Positions 26,508 to 37,560 of a DNA stretch of 64,000 nucleotides are shown piece after piece. Every line of letters begins with the position of its first letter. Within the stretch, counting starts at the first letter, position 1. This DNA is from Icerya purchasi (lineage: Eukaryota > Arthropoda > Insecta > Hemiptera > Monophlebidae): assembly GCA_039619475.1 (NCBI GenBank), contig CM077116.1:30763183-30827182 (forward strand). Direction: 5' to 3'. The notes under the pieces are model-generated. The model was not told where the DNA came from. It saw only the letters and a list, made by a program, of their open reading frames with translations, and ran no database searches. The position numbers were made by a program, and so were the translations under genes.

Positions 26508-28795
26508 ATTACTGTGCTAATACTAAAGTATTCCGCGGACATAGGAAAAATTCCAAACTTCTCGGGTGAGTTATTATTTTTTTCTTCTTCTTCATCTTTA
26601 ACTTTATAAAGCCCTTTCCAAATCCGGTTACTAAAGAAAAGAAAAAAGTAAACTATTCGATGCGAAAATACAAACTGGTGCTATGCTGACCGAAAGTCTG
26701 CTCGCAATTTGAATGAACCTGTTTTATTACATTCTCAATAATTGCGGGGATAATCGCCGAACGACATTACTTGTGTTACTGGAGTAATAGTGAAAAAAAA
26801 AAAATGCCGGATTAGCAGTTTTCTTGAAACTTATTATTTTTCTGGAAATCATTAATTTTGCAACTTTTCCGATAAATCATACCGAGCATATAAATTAAAG
26901 TAAAGAACATTTATCAGAAAAAGATTTTCGATGTCAGGGAATCTGCGGAAAAAATGCCCCATTTTAAACATTTTCCGCCCGTAAGAAATAACGTCGCGTC
27001 GTAAGCAATACATATTTAATATATTTAATTGTTACTTAAACACTGATATTAAATTTTTGGTTTATCTCTAAAAATTATTTCCCATCCAATTTTACTTTGT
27101 TTGATTTTTTTATTTAATGCGAGAAATTTCACTATTTTTCACCATATTGTAAACAGCGGTGTATATAATTTTTAAGTATAACGTAACTCCATTGAGAAAC
27201 CGGGATATGCGGAATAATTAAAGAACGGGGTTATTTTTCTGTTCGTATGATTTGTTAACATGTATGTCCGTTGAATAAAATTTTAAGGCGGCATCATCGC
27301 GACACCGCTTCCTACGTAACCTCCTAGCTGGATTTCCTAGAAGATAACATCCGTACAAAATGATTTTCGCATACTGAGGGAGTACTTGCTTATTTATGGA
27401 AGTATCTTTGCAACAAAAGGAATTCACTTATTTTCGGAATTCCTCAAAAGAATGGGTGGTTAAACAGTATCGTAGAGTTTATTGCGCTTAAGCCTTCTTG
27501 TGTTGCACGAGTTATCTGTAGTAGTAATTTCTTCTGTATTTGAATGCCTGTGCAATCTGTCTTCATAGCGAGGAGCATATCGTCATTTCGATCTTTATGC
27601 AGGTTGTCATTTCTTACGAACCAGATGGTGCCGTCGTTATTAGACGAAGTATTTCGACATTTTTCTATTATTTTGATGCGAGTACTTTTTGCACACAACC
27701 CCATAACTGAGCGCCATAGCTCCTAGTGTAGGTTTTTATAATCGCTTGGTACATGAGCAATTTATTATCCGTCGTTGTTAATGCTGAATTTCTTCCGATA
27801 AGCCAGTACATGGAGGTTATTAGACGATTAATCTCTTTCTTCTTAGCGATGACGCGTTGTTTCCACGTAATTCGCTGATCCAACCGCATGCCTCTAAATA
27901 TTTGACCTCATGCAATATTATTGGTATTTGTTTGTGGTGCATTGTAACGGGAATTCCGATTATTTTTCTAATTACACGAGCTGATTTGTTTTCATTTATA
28001 CTATATCTAATCTAGGGAATTCTGAAAGTTGCTAGTAGTAACGTTTTCAGAAATAATTATTGTGCAGTATCATCTGCAAAAGTAGCAGTTAGTATGTTGT
28101 TTGTAGCCGGCATGTCAACTATATAGAGCAGGCAAAGCAGCGGTCCCAGAACGCTACTCTGAGGGACGCCAGCGCCTACTGAGTATAACTCCGATTCTTC
28201 TTCCTAGACTTTTACTTTGAAAAACCGTTCATTTAAATGAAACTGAAATTACCCTGTACATGTTGTAGGGGAGAATTTTTAAAATTTTATAAAGCAGCCC
28301 TTTGTGCCATACTACCTAGTCAAAGGCCTGTGAAATATCTAAAAAGACTGCCGAAAAAATTCGTTTTTCTTCAAAATCGTTTTCAGTTTTATTGATAATT
28401 CACTTAACGCGTATTTTAACATCGTTTAAATTATACTTATCATTAATAAAAATTTATCTCTTGAAATAATGCGCCAGTGTCTGGAATTACGAAGCACCAA
28501 GTGACGTTGACTGATGAATACCTCTGTTTTCGTAAAAGGGAAAAAGTGTATTTAGTGAATTTTCCTATTTCTTTCAGACATACGCCTCTGTTACATCATT
28601 ATTTGCATTTTCATATGTAAATAAATACAACTCGCGTTAAACCGCGAATAATTTTAGTTGCAAACAAACTTTGATACTCGAATTATTACTTAATAATTAT
28701 GTCAATGTTAAATTTTTTGATGACAGGAGTTATCGACAAAAGAAGTCAGCACCAGTTCGGAATCGAATAATTCTACAACGAATAAAGAAAGTTAG
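20423..28795 (+). CDS. RhoGEF2: RhoGEF2-like Rho guanine nucleotide exchange factor, C-terminal part
   Basis: Six exons join in frame: 20423-20569, 22924-23033, 23288-23446, 25147-25320, 26025-26371 and 28727-28795 (TAG stop). All junctions are AG/GT and all phases agree, giving 334 residues. The first residues (WFRHISEAAEAYK) look like the last helix of a PH domain. A polar, low-complexity linker follows. Then come a coiled-coil-like helix (KLRRKDELIRNALKEKQQL, near residues 140-158 of the visible part), a helical segment, and a second coiled coil rich in Glu, Arg and Gln (TERDQERERLRQELQRSREQ). PH domain then coiled coil suits the tail of RGS-type RhoGEFs, which activate Rho1 at the cell cortex. 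The DH domain and most of the PH domain are not in the window, so they lie upstream of base 1 or are skipped in short forms. Introns run from about 0.25 to 2.4 kb; the last holds an antisense LINE. The family call is from motif memory; another coiled-coil PH protein is possible. Confidence 0.6.
24157..24205. repeat. (TA)n microsatellite
   Basis: About 49 bases of TA repeat in the intron between RhoGEF exons 3 and 4. Confidence 0.95.
26466..26504. repeat. (TA)n microsatellite
   Basis: TA repeat shortly after the exon ending at 26371, in the last intron of the RhoGEF-like gene. Confidence 0.95.
27440..28400 (-). pseudogene. Decayed Jockey-type LINE reverse transcriptase fragment
   Basis: The minus strand, read across several frames, shows the ordered blocks of a non-LTR reverse transcriptase: SAVFLDISQAFD near 28350-28320, GVPQSSVLGPLLCLLY near 28170-28120, and FADDT near 28082-28068, which carries the catalytic Asp pair. 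Further along come LDQRITWK, YWLIGRNS and YGAQLWG, as expected of the thumb region. In-frame stops and frame changes show it is dead. It sits antisense in the RhoGEF intron 26372-28726. No ORF1 or apurinic endonuclease is visible, so it is 5' truncated. The 3' limit is uncertain and could reach about 27215. Confidence 0.85.
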
Positions 28796-28830
28796 TTTAA
28801 TAACGCATCATAATTATAGAGTGAGCATAT

Positions 28831-28868
28831 TATATATATATATATACACATATATATATATATATACA

Positions 28869-28901
<33 letters not shown>

Positions 28902-28950
28902 ATATATATATGTATGTATGTTTGTATGTATGTATGTATGCATGTATTTA
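28831..28950. repeat. Compound (TA)n / (GTAT)n microsatellite
   Basis: TA runs broken by TACACA give way to GTAT tetranucleotide units and back again, beginning about 35 bases after the RhoGEF stop codon. It would lie in the 3' UTR if the transcript extends this far. Confidence 0.9.
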
Positions 28951-31900
28951 TAAAATAGCATTATATAATATTACTAATGATAATAATCGCCATCGATTTT
29001 GTCGAGACCGTTCTGGAATGTTCGATAAATGAGTCCGACAACGAACCGTTTAGATATTTCAGTAGTACCTCGATGACATTACTCTTTTCCTTTGTACGTT
29101 TATTATTAAAATTACTGTTATGATACACGCGTATGTAGATGTTAATAATTGTTTATTGAATATTGTTATTATCTCTTCTTGTTGATGATACTAGCCTTAA
29201 GTACTTTTTTGTGTGATTCTCGTTTTTATTTTTCTGTTCTATTTGTATTATTATTACCTGTATATAAAGTATCATTTTACATTCATGTGTATGTGTGTAT
29301 GTGTGTGCACGTGCCGAAACGTATGTGGCGGAACGTCTATTTAAGCGTTTATTTATATGTAGTGTTCAACAAATATCACAATGTTACCATATTAATTCGA
29401 AATCATATTATATGATATGTACTTCCATCTGACGCTTGCTTATACTAGTGCATACTATTTTCGTAGCAATTCACGCTGCAACGCATATCGCCAGAGTAGC
29501 AACTCATAGATCCATTTCTTTTCAATCCGCTCGTTAACTCGTGAACGATAACACCGGCGGCTGTTCAAATCAGCCATTCCTTTCTTTTCTTGATAGAGTT
29601 TAACCAAAAAACGAATTACTAATTGCAAAATATGCAGGCCGATCATCATTATTACAATTAATTATTTTTCCCGCTTCGCCTAATTCTGCGACCGTATTAT
29701 CCTCAAGCACTTTTTATCGTATCAAATTTCCAATCTCATCCTATCGCCTAAATCTTTTCGCTGCTACCCCCTTTCCGTAACTCTTGGTTGTCTTTATTTT
29801 CAGCAGAACGTATCTTACGAAATATTTTTGTTCCTCTCTCCCGTAAAATAATTAGTACGTTTCACGTTCTTTGTTCTCAGAATTCGCCGGTTCTTCCTGT
29901 TTTTCCGGTCTCTCAAATCGAACATCATAGCTCTCAATACTTCTGATCTGCACTGTCTTTTGAGACGTTACTTGTTCCTCTGTAATAATAGATAGGAAAA
30001 AACGAAACTATTCCGGATATAAATCAGCAAACCGTTATCTTGAGTTTTTCGTTGTCAGATTTCGATAACATAATTGAAGATGTTCTCCTATTGTGTTGGA
30101 GGAGAACATAGCTGGATTGAGATTGATAATATCTGTTCTTTACGGAACTGATGTATAAACTTGCACAACTCGACTGTTCCGCAGAATTCTTTTGCTTTCC
30201 TGCCCTTTTTATTTCTTCACTTCTCTACACAGGTCTTTTTTCTTTTTTTTTTTTAAATATATACATTTACAGAGGTATATTTTGCTTATCGTCATTTATT
30301 CCATTATTCGTATAACAGCTCTTTTTTTTTGGTTAATTTCCAAAAATATTATCCAATAATATCAAAAACACGACTAGTCAATCGACGGACAAGTTCTGAA
30401 TTTGAGGTTCGCCAACTGCAAGTGAAAATGATTGAAAAAACGAAATAATTATTAATAATCGTCGCGTGGAAAATAAAAAAAATTACCACACGATACCATC
30501 GTATAGTGCGCTTGCGAATATCGATTTACAGTGTATACCCAACATACTTGGCCTGTTTTAATAAAATAAGGAATTCGGACAACAAATGATCAACTAAACT
30601 GTTCGAAATAAGCGCTTTCAACGGATAGTGTACTCAATGTGACCGACAGTAATATCACATCTCGTTAACGTGCGCTAATTTTTGTAGTTTATTGCGGAAT
30701 GTACGTCATAATTGTATGAAAGAGGTTGCCAATTTTCTTGTCCATACCCAATAATATCATTACGGCTGCGATATTTGCCATGTGCGATTAAATTTTGGAT
30801 TTACGAGTCACAGTTTCATTCAATGCCCGACATTTTCTTCATATAAATATTTAAACATGAAAATATGGACAAATTTTAGTGTTTTTGAATTTGATTCTTT
30901 TATCTTAATAAGGGCCTTTTTTTTTTTTTTCTTGTTTCATTTGCAAATTGGTTATCTGTTGTATAAACAGAATGTTTGCATTCGAATAAAGATAATTTTC
31001 GAAAATAGGAAAAAATCACATCTGTGACCATAAAAAAATAAATGTGTACTTTCACACAGGCAGAAATGGATCTGTAAATGCGCGTGTACAATGCGTAGAA
31101 GACGTTTTAGTTTATAGCATTTCACGTCTCATCTTCCTTTTTCGCGCTTACATTTTAACGATTTTAAAAAGAAAAAAAAAAAAAAAGTTTGTTATTTTAT
31201 ATTTTAACGTAAATTATACTTTAGTCGTCCAAGAGTTGTGTAATTTTAAGTATTTTTTTTTTTACTTCTTTCATTTGTATTCGAACTTTATGTTACTAGT
31301 GCGTATGTTTGTATGTGTACATATTTCATTGGCTGTGTCTTATTTCGTGTATAAATGTATTTTAATATTTAATTTTAAAGGTACTACTTTTTTTTTCTTT
31401 TTTTTTTTTTTAAACATTACTTATTTTAATTATTATCATTATATAAGACTCTAAAATGTATATAATAAATCAGGAAATAATTAAAATGAGTTCGACATTT
31501 TATTGATTCAAAATCGGTTCTAGATTCGTAACGCAGAATTAATGCATCATCAACTGGTTTGAAGTAGAATAAAACCACACAACATCGTTAGAGATGATAT
31601 TCCCTAGCCGAGTCACAATTACAACGTTATAGTTAACAATTTAGTAATACCTTTTTTATTGCTATGTATCAAACTGCATTTTGTTCAAAAATGTTCCGGC
31701 AATGTTGTACGTAATGCGCATTAAAGGAAAGCAAAAAATGGTTATTTAGCTTGCGGATATTATAATCTTATTTCTTTTTAAACTTAATATTGAATTGAAG
31801 AATAATTCCTTTTTCGATTAACAGCTGTAAAATATTTTAGGGGCGTCGAAATCTCTTTCCCGCTATATTTAAAATACAAAAAAAAAATTGAAACGAAATA

Positions 31901-33494
31901 CGACACGGGGATGGTTATTTTAAATTCGCGCCTTAAAGTTTTAATAGAAATTCAAGAAATAAACAGAACGAATATGTAAAACAGGTAATACAAAAATGAA
32001 TATATTATAATTACATAATAACAAAGTGGAATGTTTCGTTTTTAAAAAAAAGAATCAGTATTTTTTTTTTCTTTCATTGCACACTATTCTGTATACTATC
32101 AAGTTGCCTACAAATTGTTGAAAATTTGACAAACACATTATTTCTATTACTTATTAAATGAATCAAAAGACATATACACTTTTATAAAATAATAATATAT
32201 TTAAAATTTAACACTGACGCGTTTTGAAGCTTTTAGTTTCATGATCAATTGGTTAAATTGTTTTAAAAATGCCGATTTCGAATTTACATCAAATCAAAAA
32301 AACTTATTAATAGAAAAAGTTTCGATAACGTTTAGCTCACTTATAGATATATCGTCATTCTGTTATCTGCTCGGATCTTCCTTATTGTCTTTGTTGTCCA
32401 TTTTGATGTTTTCATGTGCGTTTCCGCCACAATAATTTCATTGTCCATTAAGGGGAGAAATAAGTGTAGAAGCTTCAAAAAATTCCATCCCCCCCCCCCA
32501 TAAATCGTTTGTAAAACTATTTAAAAATATACTCATAAAATTTCAAAACAAAGTTCCAATTCGTTCTAAAATGGTTATAACCGATTAAGTGAGTGTTATT
32601 CGTTAACAAAGGGGGTCGGAGAGCGTAGCATCTAACACGTGTTTTTCTCGAAACGACTTTTTTTCGAATTTGTGTACACTCTAACTTAAAAAGTTTTTAA
32701 TCAATTAATTTACTATTCGGCATATCGCTTCTCTAATATAAATACGATGCTCTATTTGAACCTTAAACAATAGCTTTATTTAAAGTATTTTTTTATCGTA
32801 AAAAAAAAGTATAAAAAAGCGGTAAAAAATGGTCATGCTTTATGTTCATGCCCCTCTAAAAATTACTAATTTTCAAATTTTTTAAGAGGAGTGAGGTTCA
32901 CATAGAAGAGACACATATTAAAAAAAGTACATTCTTTGTGCAATTGATTTCGGATGAAAATTATGACCTCCAAGATGTACACAAACTACTCAGTCGGATG
33001 GCGACCTACAATGTGTGCGACAACTTATATCTTTGTTAATGTTCGAGGAAAATTTTTGAAAATTTCAGAATATATTCTTAAATATATGTATAAAGTGATC
33101 TCACAATATTAATAAATTATATAAATTATTTATGAGTTAAAAAAATTCACGAAAATCACTACAAAAACGCCGTCCTATACCTATTTCCCCCCTTAAGGAA
33201 ATAGCTGTTATAATAATTTCTTCAGCGTTAAAATATATTCGATTAATCAAAGAATTGGTGGATCTTTGATTTCGATTTCGTGAAAAACGTGAAATCTCGT
33301 ACTTAAATTTCCACATCAAGCGAACCTCTTTCACATTCGATTTTGTATTATTGGAATAAAATACCGCGCAAATATATTAATTCCGGATTTCGTATTAAGC
33401 AGTTATGGATAAAAGCAATTCTTGCATTTTTTAAAAAGGATAATTGCCTTTATTTTCAACGTACGAAAAATCAGTTTTTAAATGAATATGTACG
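28951..33494. other. AT-rich intergenic tract with an unclassified repeat
   Basis: No supported gene. The segment at about 31990-32460 is an unclassified dispersed repeat with a second copy at 62700-63040. Other content is homopolymers, including a C run near 32491-32499, and short chance frames. Confidence 0.5.
31990..32460 (+). repeat. Unclassified interspersed repeat, copy 1
   Basis: Shared blocks with 62700-63040, in the same order and orientation, include CACACTATTCTGTA... versus CATACTATTCTGTA..., TTAAATTGTTTTAAAAAT versus TTAAATTGTTTTTAAAAAT, and a block containing TTCATTTTGATGTTTTC. This copy carries about 100 extra bases in the middle. No coding motif or terminal repeat identifies the family. 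Confidence 0.6.
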
Positions 33495-33905
33495 TGTGTG
33501 GTAGCACGATAGGCTGGTAGTTAAGGTGCTTGGCTACCAAACCAAAGGTATCATGAGTTTTCGCAAGTTCTCTCGTTCCGGATCCAAGTCGTTGCCAGGT
33601 TTACCTACTCTGAAATTGAATTGCTTACTAGAGAAATTCGAGAAAGTAAAGACAGATCTTATGAGAAAAGAACTCGTTCCAATATTCTCTTCAGATCCAT
33701 TAGGCTTAGTACATTATGAACCTTAACTTCACAATTTCCGACATCCTGCGAAGGCCGTAGGGCTTACTTTACTTTTACTCGGCGCTAGTTTCGTACACAG
33801 CAGTATAGACACATTTGGGCTGCATCTGTAGCACGATAACAAGCGGCTATAGTCAGTTCCCGAATGTAGTCGTGTGTATTAGTGTCGTATAGAAATATTC
33901 AACCG
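33495..33905 (+). mobile_element. Composite of SINE A (copy 2) and a SINE B 3' piece
   Basis: From 33495 the + strand carries a diverged SINE A: tRNA-like head (GTAGTTAAGGTGCTTGGCTACCAAACC) and body ending near GGGCTTACTTTACTTTTA at about 33780. The following 120 bases match the 3' body of SINE B, for example GTACACAGCAG, then CGATAACAAGC, then CGAATGTAGTC. The B-type tRNA head is missing, so this is either a chimeric SINE or two adjacent insertions with deletion. The 66-codon frame inside it is not a gene. Confidence 0.7.
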
Positions 33906-35751
33906 GCGAACAATCGCATCAACGTGAGTAAAGGCCAGTCGCCTTGGTTCGCCTCGTCACTGATAAGCTTTCACATTTTAATCGGCAGCACGGAAGCTAG
34001 GTTGCGCTCCTGCTTACGTGCTTATCTATTGCGCGGCTATTCTATCCCCTAATTCTCTTCTGAATTAGGAGATAATCTCATACTCGAAATCGAGTGAGAA
34101 TAGACGACGATATATATATATATATATATTTGCATGACTTTATACGTTTCGGACAAAGTCTCGAAATAAAGAATGGTAAATACTTCAAACGAACGATAAA
34201 TTTTCAAACGCATTAGTTCTATATATCGCTCATAGTTCATTAATATATATTTTTTTTTTTTTTTACAAAAGATAGAACGATAATCTTTGATCGAGAGAAC
34301 GCAGCGCTAATGCTGCGCAACCATTAGTTGTTAAAGTACGACACAATCAGTTTGGAACTATATGCAGAATGGCAAGTACGCTTATTTTACGGGGACCTGA
34401 AAATCCGATTTTAACCACCAATCAGAATCAATCTCCACTAATGACGTCACTGTGTGCGTCCTACGATATTTTAAAACCGACTTTAGTTCAATGTTTATAT
34501 TTGTAATTGCTAATCTAGAGGAGTCTTTATTAAGCTGTTTCAGATAAAAATTAGGAATATTGAACTTGACATTTTTTATCATATTTCATATTGTATATTT
34601 ATTCCTGCATAAAATAATGCAACAGTTTATAGAAATTTAAGGCAACTACGTCATATTTAAGTAGTGTGAAGAATATTTTATTTTTCACAATATACCGACC
34701 GAGATACAAATTTTCTTTTTTTTTTTTTTTTTTTTTTTTGATCTTAGTGCAGATAAACGCAATTATTAGTTTTGTCAAATTATTTTACCGTATCTATGTA
34801 TGGAACAGTCGGAACGTTCAATATTCCCTTATTTACGCGAACGGTCACAGACGGTGAAATATTTTGACTTATTTCAACCCTTTCCCCAGACATATCAAAC
34901 ATCGCGGCATTGCTTAGCATAAGTGAAACTTGAATCATCGATGTGTATATGAGACTGACTTTGTGCTTTCAAACAAGAATATATATTGACAGAAATGCAA
35001 TTTAATGTATGAATTCCTCTTTGTACGCTCTACACTTTAACGAAATGATAGAGTGAATTTATTTCTTGTACAGTTTTTACTTGAAAAACATTTATTACCC
35101 AACTAACGTGAAATCATTTAGAAAAACAGTAATACGATTTCGAATTAGAAACTAAAATCGGAGATTTAAAATATTACAGAATACGTACAGCGACGTCATT
35201 AATGAAGACACTGCTTCCGATCGAAAATTAAAATTGGATCTCCAACCGCCCGTCGCGGTGCGAACGGTCATCAGCGATAGGCGAGTAGTTTTATTATTTA
35301 ATATGTACGTCTCTGCACAAATTCTGCAGAGTATCCATTACACCACTGTTCGGAGCTAAATCTAACGGGCATGTAGTGCCATTCATATTTGTTCGTGAAA
35401 TAGGCTACATCATCCGCCCCTCCCCCCTCCCCGATAAAGATTTTAAACCTAATGCGCTCCTCTGGTCTGCAGTTTATAGAATTTGTACGAGAAATATTTG
35501 TCCTCTTAACTTGTACGATAATTAATCCTGAAATTTCGATAACACGAGGGTGAACGCGCGTCGATGCTGCATTTACGCGACATATAGACGACGTGTATAT
35601 TTCTTACTTAGTTACTATATAAACCATCACCAATTGCGAATGGAAAGAAATCGTCCACCACTTGTGATTAATTTTTCCGATATGGAATATATTTCAGAAT
35701 GAAATAAAACGCTTGTAATATACACACACACACACACACACATATATATAT
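33906..35751. other. Intergenic tract with one exon-like piece
   Basis: There is a short TA microsatellite at 34110-34129, a long T run near 34718-34739, and an exon-like open stretch at 35180-35280. An (AC)n/(AT)n run at 35722-35751 borders the next element. No complete gene can be supported. Confidence 0.5.
35180..35280 (+). CDS. Possible isolated exon (GC donor)
   Basis: After an AG at 35178-35179, a frame of 33 codons plus two bases encodes a peptide beginning Asn-Thr-Tyr-Ser-Asp-Val, with mixed composition. It ends at AG followed by GCGAGT, which resembles the minority GC-AG intron donor. The segment has a higher GC content than its surroundings. The polypyrimidine tract before the acceptor is poor, no neighbouring exon was found, and the product is not recognised. 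Confidence 0.2.
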
Positions 35752-36365
35752 CAGGGGCGGATCCAGACAGAAGGACATTTGGAGGAGGGATTATATAATT
35801 ACGTAATAATACTTTATACGGTAGACAGTAGATTTGAGAAATACTCTTTGTTTCATAAAGAAAATCAAATAGCGACCTTTGTAGAAATTTAAAAATGTTT
35901 TAAAAATACGTAATTATTATTTAAATTTATTTTTATTTTTAGGGGTGAAAAATAGAACGAAATTATAAAATTCTAGCTAAAATGGTAGTTTAGAAATAGT
36001 AAGAAAGATAGTATTTTTATTAGACACTTTACTTCTTTTTTATTTTTGTTAGTAATCCGAATTCTTTGTTCGTGAGCAAGTTTAAATATATATATTTCTC
36101 ATTGAACTACTATTTTTAATTAAAATTACAGAATAAAAATTAAAAATAAATAAGAAAGGCAAAAGATCGATAAAAGTTGGGCTTAAAATAAAATAATAAT
36201 AGTTTTACTAGAAAATAGTATTAAATATTAATTATTAAAATCCAAATCGGTAGGTAAAATTCATACAAATCTTTTATAGCATAAATTAAGTTTCTCTGTT
36301 ATAACAAATTTTTTCATAGAAGCTTTGGTTCGTTGGGAGGAGGGGTGCCCCCCGTGGATCCGTCA

Positions 36366-36368
<3 letters not shown>
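35752..36368. mobile_element. hAT-like MITE
   Basis: The left end CAGGGGCGGATCCA and the reverse complement of the right end CAGTGACGGATCCA match at 12 of 14 positions. No transposase frame exists in its 617 bases. It lies inside a TA microsatellite, so an 8-bp duplication such as ATATATAT is compatible but cannot be told from the repeat. The CAGGGGCGGATCC style of end is common in hAT-derived MITEs. Confidence 0.75.

Positions 36369-36412
<44 letters not shown>
36369..36412. repeat. (TA)n microsatellite
   Basis: About 44 bases of TA repeat, continuing on the other side of the MITE that ends at 36368. Confidence 0.95.
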
Positions 36413-36415
<3 letters not shown>

Positions 36416-36575
36416 CAGATTAATTGAGTTTAAAGAAAGAGTCACTATCAACCAACCGTAATTGTAAGTAATCTATAAATGAAGTAAAACTCAATACCGC
36501 TGCAACTTCGGTTTAGTAAATGAAAGTAGTTAAAGCGTATAATTCGACACTACTACCGAGATGTTAATGTTTATA

Positions 36576-37558
36576 CAGGGTGCGGCAGAGGAATGTATCG
36601 TATTTCAAAAAATTATAGCGCCCTCTGTAAGCAACGTAGAGAAGTGGGATTTGTCGCATTGGAAAGAGGAAGAAAGAACGTTTTTTTCAGTGCCATTACT
36701 AACCACCATGGCTGATTGGTCTGTTGTAGAACGCGCGTATGCTGTAGAGCAGTTTTTTCGAAGCAATGATTCGTATACTATAACAGTTCGCGAGTTTCGA
36801 AAATTTTTCAAATTAAATCCTAAAAAACCTGTGTTTACCGAAAAAAGTTTACGACTGTGGGTGAAGAACTTTAAAGAGACCGGCTCTGTAGGTAAAAAAA
36901 AATCTCCAGGCCTTCCGAAAAGTGTAAGAACCTCGCCAATGATCGCTCGCGTACGCGAGGCCATCCAGGCCAGCCCGAGTCGCTCTGCACGAATGCATGC
37001 GAAGAACTTACGACTATCGGATAGAACAGTAAGAAGAATCCTGCATGAAGATTTGAATTACCATTCGTACAAAATATTATACACTCAGCCGATCTGCCAC
37101 ACAGCCAACAACGAAACAATGAAATGTTTACGAAAGATGTTTGGCAGCCAATTAATTTCCAGAAACTCTGAAATTGTTTGGCCATCACGCTCACCGGACT
37201 TATCGGTTTGTGATTTTTTTTTATGGGGCTATTTAAAAGCCAAAGTATACGAAACTAAACCTAACGACCTAGATGACCTGAAAGCCGAGATTCGACGTCA
37301 TGCTAGCGCGATTCCGAAGACTATGCTAGCCAAAGTGTACAGCAATTTTGTTTTGCGCATGCGAAATTGTATTCAAAATCAGGGCCATCATTTGAACGAT
37401 ATTATTTTTAAAACTAAGAAACTCTCGAAATAAAGTTTTATACGATAAAAAACGTTCTTTCTTCCTCTTTCCAATGCGACAAAGCTCACTTCTCTACCTT
37501 GCCTACAGAGAGGCGCTATAATTTTTTGAAATACGATACATTCCTCTGCCGCACCCTG
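36576..37558 (+). mobile_element. Internally deleted Tc1/mariner-superfamily element with long TIRs
   Basis: The element is 983 bases, flanked by TA on both sides (36574-36575 and 37559-37560). Its terminal inverted repeats are about 111 bases (36576-36686 and 37447-37558). The outer 47 bases are identical, starting CAGGGTGCGGCAGAGG, and the rest differ by a few substitutions and a one-base indel. It contains one transposase-derived frame at 36708-37433. Compared with full-length relatives, about 100 codons of the catalytic core are missing, so it cannot move itself unless supplied with transposase. Confidence 0.9.
36708..37433 (+). CDS. In-frame-deleted transposase derivative (241 aa)
   Basis: I place the start at ATG 36708, in a good context (accaccatgg), after the long left TIR; upstream codons read through the TIR. 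Residues 1-120 look like the DNA-binding half: a first helix-turn-helix (ERAYAVEQFFRSND), then a second ending in LSDRTVRRILHEDLNYHSYK. At residues 129-130 the text jumps directly to CHTAN, the segment that normally lies just after the second catalytic Asp. The C-terminal part (WPSRSPDLSVCDFFLWGYLK) keeps the third acidic residue (D169). The first and second catalytic Asp are absent, yet the reading frame is preserved across the junction. Catalysis is therefore not expected; DNA binding, and so interference with sibling transposases, is conceivable but inferred. Confidence 0.85.
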   Translation: MADWSVVERAYAVEQFFRSNDSYTITVREFRKFFKLNPKKPVFTEKSLRLWVKNFKETGSVGKKKSPGLPKSVRTSPMIARVREAIQASPSRSARMHAKNLRLSDRTVRRILHEDLNYHSYKILYTQPICHTANNETMKCLRKMFGSQLISRNSEIVWPSRSPDLSVCDFFLWGYLKAKVYETKPNDLDDLKAEIRRHASAIPKTMLAKVYSNFVLRMRNCIQNQGHHLNDIIFKTKKLSK

Positions 37559-37560
37559 TA

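Noticed and set aside
28831..28950. Tandem array resembling a structured repeat or CRISPR
   Set aside because: It is a simple TA/GTAT microsatellite without spacers.
33526..33726. 66-codon frame
   Set aside because: It is translation of a SINE A copy.
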